NCBI GenBank assembly: GCA_007026445.1
Contig: VDMD01000092.1
Coordinates: 1 to 64,000 of the forward strand
Direction: 5' to 3'
DNA from: Schizophyllum amplum
Lineage: Eukaryota > Basidiomycota > Agaricomycetes > Agaricales > Schizophyllaceae
DNA length: 64,000 nucleotides
Shown: one piece after another, positions 60,101 to 64,000 of the stretch
Layout: every line of letters begins with the position of its first letter
How positions within the stretch are numbered: position 1 is the first letter of the stretch
Notes under the pieces: generated by a model
What the model saw: the letters and a program-made list of their open reading frames with translations, nothing else
Told to the model about the DNA's origin: nothing
Database searches by the model: none
Made by a program: the position numbers and the translations under genes

Positions 60101-63100
60101 GCGCTTTCCCACCCACTTCCCTTCCTCTTGATGCCGAGAACGCCGCTAACCACCCTGCCACCCGTCCTCACACCTCTCCCCTGTCCTTACACCTCTTCTG
60201 TCCTTACACCTCTCCCCTGTCCTTACACCTCTCCCCTGTCCTTACACCACTAACCCATCCGTCCTTACACCGCTAACCCATCCGTCTTCCCCTCTTCCCC
60301 CGTCCTCCCCTCTTCCCTCTTCCGTCTCCCTCACCTTACTAAAACCCGCCCCACCCGCCCCACCCTAAATATTAACAACTCCCCCCTAAACCTAACAGGT
60401 CAACGCCTCCGGCGCCGTCGTCCGCTCCGAGATCCTGGGCGCGGTGAAGATGAAGTGCTACCTGAGCGGGATGCCGGAGCTCAGGCTGGGGTTGAATGAT
60501 AAGGTGATGTTTGAGAGTACGGGGAGAGGTGAGTGGGAGGGCTGTTGGGGAGATTTTGGGGAGGGTTTTTTTGGCGATGGGAGGAAGGCGAGTTGGTTGC
60601 TGTTGGGGAGTGGGTGTGGGAGGAGGGCGAGTGGGTGTGGGGGAGAGTTGGGGGGGGGAGAGTTGGGGGGGGGGGTGGGTTTTTGGGTTGTTGGTTTGGC
60701 GATGGGGAGGGTTTTTGAGTTGTTGGTTTGGCGATGGGAGGAAGGCGAGTGGGGGAGGGGCGAGTTGGTGAGGGCGAGTGGGGGTGGGAGGAAGGCGAGT
60801 GGGTGTTTGGGATGGCGAGTTAGGGCGAGGGTAAGCAAACGAGATAGACACGCTGACGCGAACTCCCCCTCCAGCCGCCCGCGGGAAGTCGATCGAGATG
60901 GAGGACGTCAAGTTTCATCAGTGAGTGGCGCTGTTGTTGTTGTGCTGTGCCGTCCCCCTCTTCCCCCTCGCCCCTAGCCCTTCCTTCCCGTTCCCCCGTC
61001 CCTAAATCGTTTACTCCCCAACCAATAAACCACCAAACCCCCTCGCCCCTTCCTTCCCATCCCCTTATCTTCCTCCTACCCCTTCTCCTTCTCCCTCGCC
61101 CCTACCCACTCCCCCCCCCTCCCACCTCTCCCCCACCCACCTTCCCAATTCTCCCCTCTTACTTCCCCCTATAACTAAAACTCACCCCCCCTCCCCTATA
61201 ACTGAAAATCACTACCCTTGCCCCCTCTACCCATACTCACCCCCTCCCCTCTAACCAAATCCCTCCTAACCAAATCCCTCTAACCAAATCCCTCCTAACC
61301 AAACCCCTCCTAACCAAACCCCCTCCCCACCCTCCCCTATAACTAAACCTCACCAAACCCCTCCTAACCCAGATGCGTCCGCCTCTCCCGCTTCGAAAAC
61401 GACCGGACGATCAGCTTCATCCCGCCCGACGGCGAGTTCGAGCTGATGAGCTACCGGCTGAACCAGGCGGTGAAGCCGTTGGTGTGGGTGGAGGTGAGTG
61501 TTTTTTTTTTGGCTGGTTTTATTGGTTTTTTGTTTTTTTGGTATGGGTGATAAGGGGTTTTCGGCTGGTTTTTGGTTTTCGGCTAGGTGATAAGGGGTTT
61601 GGGGGTGGTGGGGAGGGGTTTGGGGTGGTGGGGGGGGAATGGGTTTTGGGCGTTTGGGTTTGGGGTGGTGGGGAGGGTTTCTGTCATGGTCCATGTTTGG
61701 GTTTTGGGTTTGGGGTGGTGGGCGAGGGGAATGGGTTATGGGCGTTTGGGGGGAGGGGCGAGGGGCGTTTGGGGGGAGGGTTTAGTTCTGTCATGGTCCA
61801 TGTTTGGGTTTTGGGTTTAGGGTGGTGGGGAACGATGCGAGGACGCACGCTGGCGCGTTTAGCCGTGCACGCTAACCGCCACCCCTCCCGTGTATCGAGA
61901 ATTACCCCTCCCGCATTCTATCACGCCTGCCACCCCCCGTCTACTGGGAACCGCACGCTCATCGCTGCCAAACCCGCACGCTCACCGCTCCCGAACCCGC
62001 ACGCTAACCGCTCCCAAACCCGCACGCTCACCGCTCCCAAACCCGCACGCTCACCGCTCCCGAACCCGCACGCTCACCGCTCCCAAACCCGCACGCTGAC
62101 CGCTCCCGAACCCGCACGCTCACCGCTCCCGAACCCGCACGCTCACCGCTCCCAAACCCGCACGCTAACCGTGCCCCCTTCTCTATCCAGGCCGCGATCG
62201 AGTCACACAACGGGAGCCGGGTGGAGTACGTGGTGAAGGTGAAGGCGCAGGTGAGTGAGTGGGAGGATGGGTGTGGGTGGGTTTTGGAGGGGTGGGAGGG
62301 AGACGGGACGATCAGCGAGAACGGAACGCTGGCCCGTGATGAGGGCGAGCGCTGACCGTAGTGCGGACGGAACGCTGACCATAGTGAGGACGAACGCTGA
62401 CCACCCTCCCCCTAGTTCAAGCGCCGGAGCACGGCGAACAATGTGGAGATCTTCGTGGGTGTGCCCGACGATGCGGACAGTCCGAAGTTTAGGGTGCGTG
62501 TCGTGATTTTGTACGGTCCTGTCGCGGTTTTGTACGGTCCTGTCGCGGTTGTGTATGGTCCTGCCGCTTTGTATAATCGCTCGATGTTTTGTTCATCTCG
62601 TCGATGCTGGCTTCATGTAGTCGATTCTGGCTTCATCTGCTCGATTCTTTGTCTATCTCCTCGATTCTTTCGTTACCTCGCCCTCTCCTACCTACTCCTA
62701 CCAACGCTCACGCGCGTTCTTATCCTCGCCTCTTCGCGTTCGCCTACTCCTGCCTACCCCTACCAACGCCCAACACGCTCCTGTTCACTGATACTGACCA
62801 TACACCCATATCTACCCCTACCTCCCCCCTACCCCTCTTTACCCTCTTCACCACCACTAACGCTCACCACCACCAACGCTCACCCCCCTTACCCAGGCCT
62901 CCACCGGCTCCGTCACCTACGCGCCCGACAAGTCCGCGTTCGTGTGGAAGATCAAGCAGCTGGGCGGCGCGCGGGAGTACCTGATGCGCGCGCATTTTGG
63001 GCTGCCGAGTGTTAGGGGGGGTGAGTGGGCGTTTTGCTGTTGCTGTTGTGTTATATCGTTTTTTTTGTGTTTTTTTTTTTTGGTTTGGTTTTGGGGTTTG

Positions 63101-63794
63101 TTTGGGTGGGAGTGGGGTTTGCTTGGGTGGGGAGTGGGGTTTGTTTGGATTGGGGGGGAGAGGGCTGGTGTGCGGCGAGGGAGGGGAGGTGGGAGGAATG
63201 AGATGGGGCGGTAGGAGGAGAGCAGGGGAAGGAGAGGGAGGGGAGGGAGCGAAAAGACCGCAAAGACTGACGCATCCTCGCAGAACAAGACCAGGCATAC
63301 AAGCGCGCGCCGATCACGGTCAAGTTCGAGATCCCGTACTTTACGGTGTCGGGGATTCAGGTGAGCTTCTTTTGTTCCCTGATTATCTTTTCACTTCGCT
63401 CCGTCTCCCTTTCACCCCTCTATCAACTCCCTCTTCTTACCCTCGATCCTCGTCCACTTTTTTCTTCGTCTATCTTTCCCTTCGTCTTGACCCCTTTCCT
63501 CTATCCTTCGTCTTGACCCCTTTCGTCTATCCTTTGTCCTGCCCCTCATCCTCCCTCCTCTTCCCTCATCCTGACCCCCTTTCCTCTGTCCTGACGCCCA
63601 TCCCGTCCCTCATCCTGACCCCTTTCCTTGCCCTGACGCCCCCCCCCCCTCCCACCCAGGTCCGCTACCTGAAGATCGTCGAAAAGAGCGGGTACCAGGC
63701 GCTGCCCTGGGTGCGGTACATCACGCAGAACGGGGACGACTACAGCCTGCGGACGGCGTTGGAGAAGGGGGCGGCGCCGATTGTGCCGATGTGA
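54189..63794 (+). CDS. APM1: AP-1 clathrin adaptor complex subunit mu (Apm1)
   Basis: The medium chain of AP-1 recognises tyrosine-based cargo signals at the trans-Golgi network and endosomes. Sixteen exons were placed: 54189-54271, 55070-55124, 55664-55724, 55892-55959, 57874-57909, 58384-58478, 59209-59293, 59724-59783, 60399-60528, 60875-60920, 61373-61493, 62191-62250, 62416-62493, 62897-63020, 63284-63360, 63660-63794. They sum to 1,314 nt, giving 437 residues, the normal family size. The longin-like N-domain starts [20 protein letters not shown] and includes [20 protein letters not shown] and [20 protein letters not shown]. The mu-homology domain starts near [20 protein letters not shown] and includes [38 protein letters not shown] and [20 protein letters not shown], ending [20 protein letters not shown]. 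The exons are intact, but introns total about 8.3 kb and each holds its own repeat. All borders are GT-AG. Confidence 0.96.
54618..55035. repeat. Pyrimidine minisatellite in APM1 intron 1
   Basis: About twenty copies of CCCTCTCACCCGTCTCCCCC (with extra CCTC insertions) make the intron an almost pure C/T strand. Confidence 0.92.
56285..57716. repeat. Satellite in APM1 intron 4 (about 1.4 kb)
   Basis: Imperfect units of about 22-30 bp are built on GCGTAGCGCGGTAGACGTCG and TCGTCCTGCGTAGCGCGG, with variants (CGAGCCGCGG, GTACCGCGGT). The units contain the palindrome GACGTC. The array lies inside the 1,914-bp intron 55960-57873. Its long open minus-strand frames are repeat by-products. Confidence 0.9.
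57717..57835. repeat. 22-bp tandem repeat in APM1 intron 4
   Basis: Six copies of CTACGGGGGGAGAAACGACT plus GA (or a GCACGA variant) occur directly downstream of the satellite, close to exon 5. Confidence 0.92.
58042..58066. repeat. Poly-C run of 25
   Basis: An uninterrupted run of 25 C (25 G on the minus strand) lies in APM1 intron 5, within a longer C-rich, ACC-rich stretch. Such runs form G-quadruplex or i-motif structures. Confidence 0.95.
59810..60000. repeat. T-rich minisatellite in APM1 intron 8
   Basis: About nine copies of TTTCTGTCGTTTTTTTTCCC-type units are present. Further down the same intron, 60,045-60,105 holds five copies of TTCCTTACCCGCGC-type units, and 60,170-60,290 holds CCTTACACCTCTCCCCTGT-type units. 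Confidence 0.9.
61970..62170. repeat. 21-bp minisatellite in APM1 intron 11
   Basis: About nine copies of CGCACGCTCACCGCTCCCGA plus ACC form a regular array just ahead of exon 12. Confidence 0.92.
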
Positions 63795-64000
63795 GGAAGA
63801 GGAGGTCAAGTTGAGGAAAAGGATGTAGAGGATGGAGGGGGGAGGGTGGGGGGCGAGGGTGGGGGATGAGGAGGCGAGGAAGTGATGTACAGGAGGCGAT
63901 GTAGAGGCAGGGGAGGCGCGAATGGGGCGAGAGGACTGGAGGAAAGGACACGAGGAGGGGGGGAGCCAATGGAAGGAATCCCCGAGGGAGCCAGTGGAAG
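63795..64000. other. 3' flank of APM1
   Basis: Purine-rich (GA-rich) sequence follows the stop codon to the window edge. No further gene start is seen. Confidence 0.5.

Noticed and set aside
1..64000. tRNA or rRNA genes
   Set aside because: I looked for TTCGA-type T-loop sequences; the few hits (for example near 25,793 and 36,943) had no matching stems and the second is inside coding sequence.

Overview
The window is nuclear DNA of a filamentous basidiomycete, most likely an Agaricomycete. Genes are dense, lie on both strands and are cut by many short GT-AG introns. The proteins (mitochondrial ferredoxin, GCP2, mitochondrial ribosomal proteins, Qc-SNARE, AP-1 mu, GH95 enzymes) are of fungal type, and a GNAT-Mss4 fusion and a C-terminal 'CPCGVVQYC' MYND finger also fit. 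The placement is inferred from gene content; no species can be named.

Layout. 0-2.2 kb shows no convincing gene and 2.2-2.5 kb holds a lone C2H2 finger. Then come mitochondrial ferredoxin (-), a coiled-coil/disordered protein (+), a small basidiomycete protein (+), gamma-tubulin complex component 2 (-) divergent from mitochondrial ribosomal uS4m (+), an SR-like RS-repeat protein (-), a gene-poor stretch (15.7-18.8 kb), a syntaxin-8-like Qc-SNARE (-), a GNAT-Mss4 fusion (-), and a GH95 fucosidase-type gene (-) split by a 1.5-kb DNA element. Next are a MYND-finger protein (-) divergent from mitochondrial ribosomal uS7m (+), a cyclin-like protein (+), a HECT ubiquitin ligase with an unusual C-terminal extension (+), a secreted isochorismatase-like hydrolase (+) and a second GH95 gene (+).

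At about 43.4 kb the sequence changes character. From there to about 63.2 kb nearly every intron and intergenic spacer is swollen by its own tandem repeat, with units mostly of 17-27 bp, while the exons of an MDR oxidoreductase (-) and of AP-1 mu (APM1, +) remain readable. APM1 needs 9.6 kb for a 1,314-bp CDS. The core of the block is a ~2.7-kb satellite (49.2-51.9 kb) built on the perfect palindrome GTCGTATACGAC. A second ~1.6-kb array fills APM1 intron 4. Repeat expansion also reaches coding sequence: the MDR protein carries three tandem copies of its NAD(P)-binding glycine-loop region, and the second GH95 has three copies of an 8-codon unit.

Most genes are unrelated housekeeping functions and form no pathway cluster. 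The two GH95 paralogues, in inverted orientation about 13 kb apart, and the secreted hydrolase beside the second copy are the only hint of a shared extracellular role. The main novelty is the localised tandem-repeat bloom.
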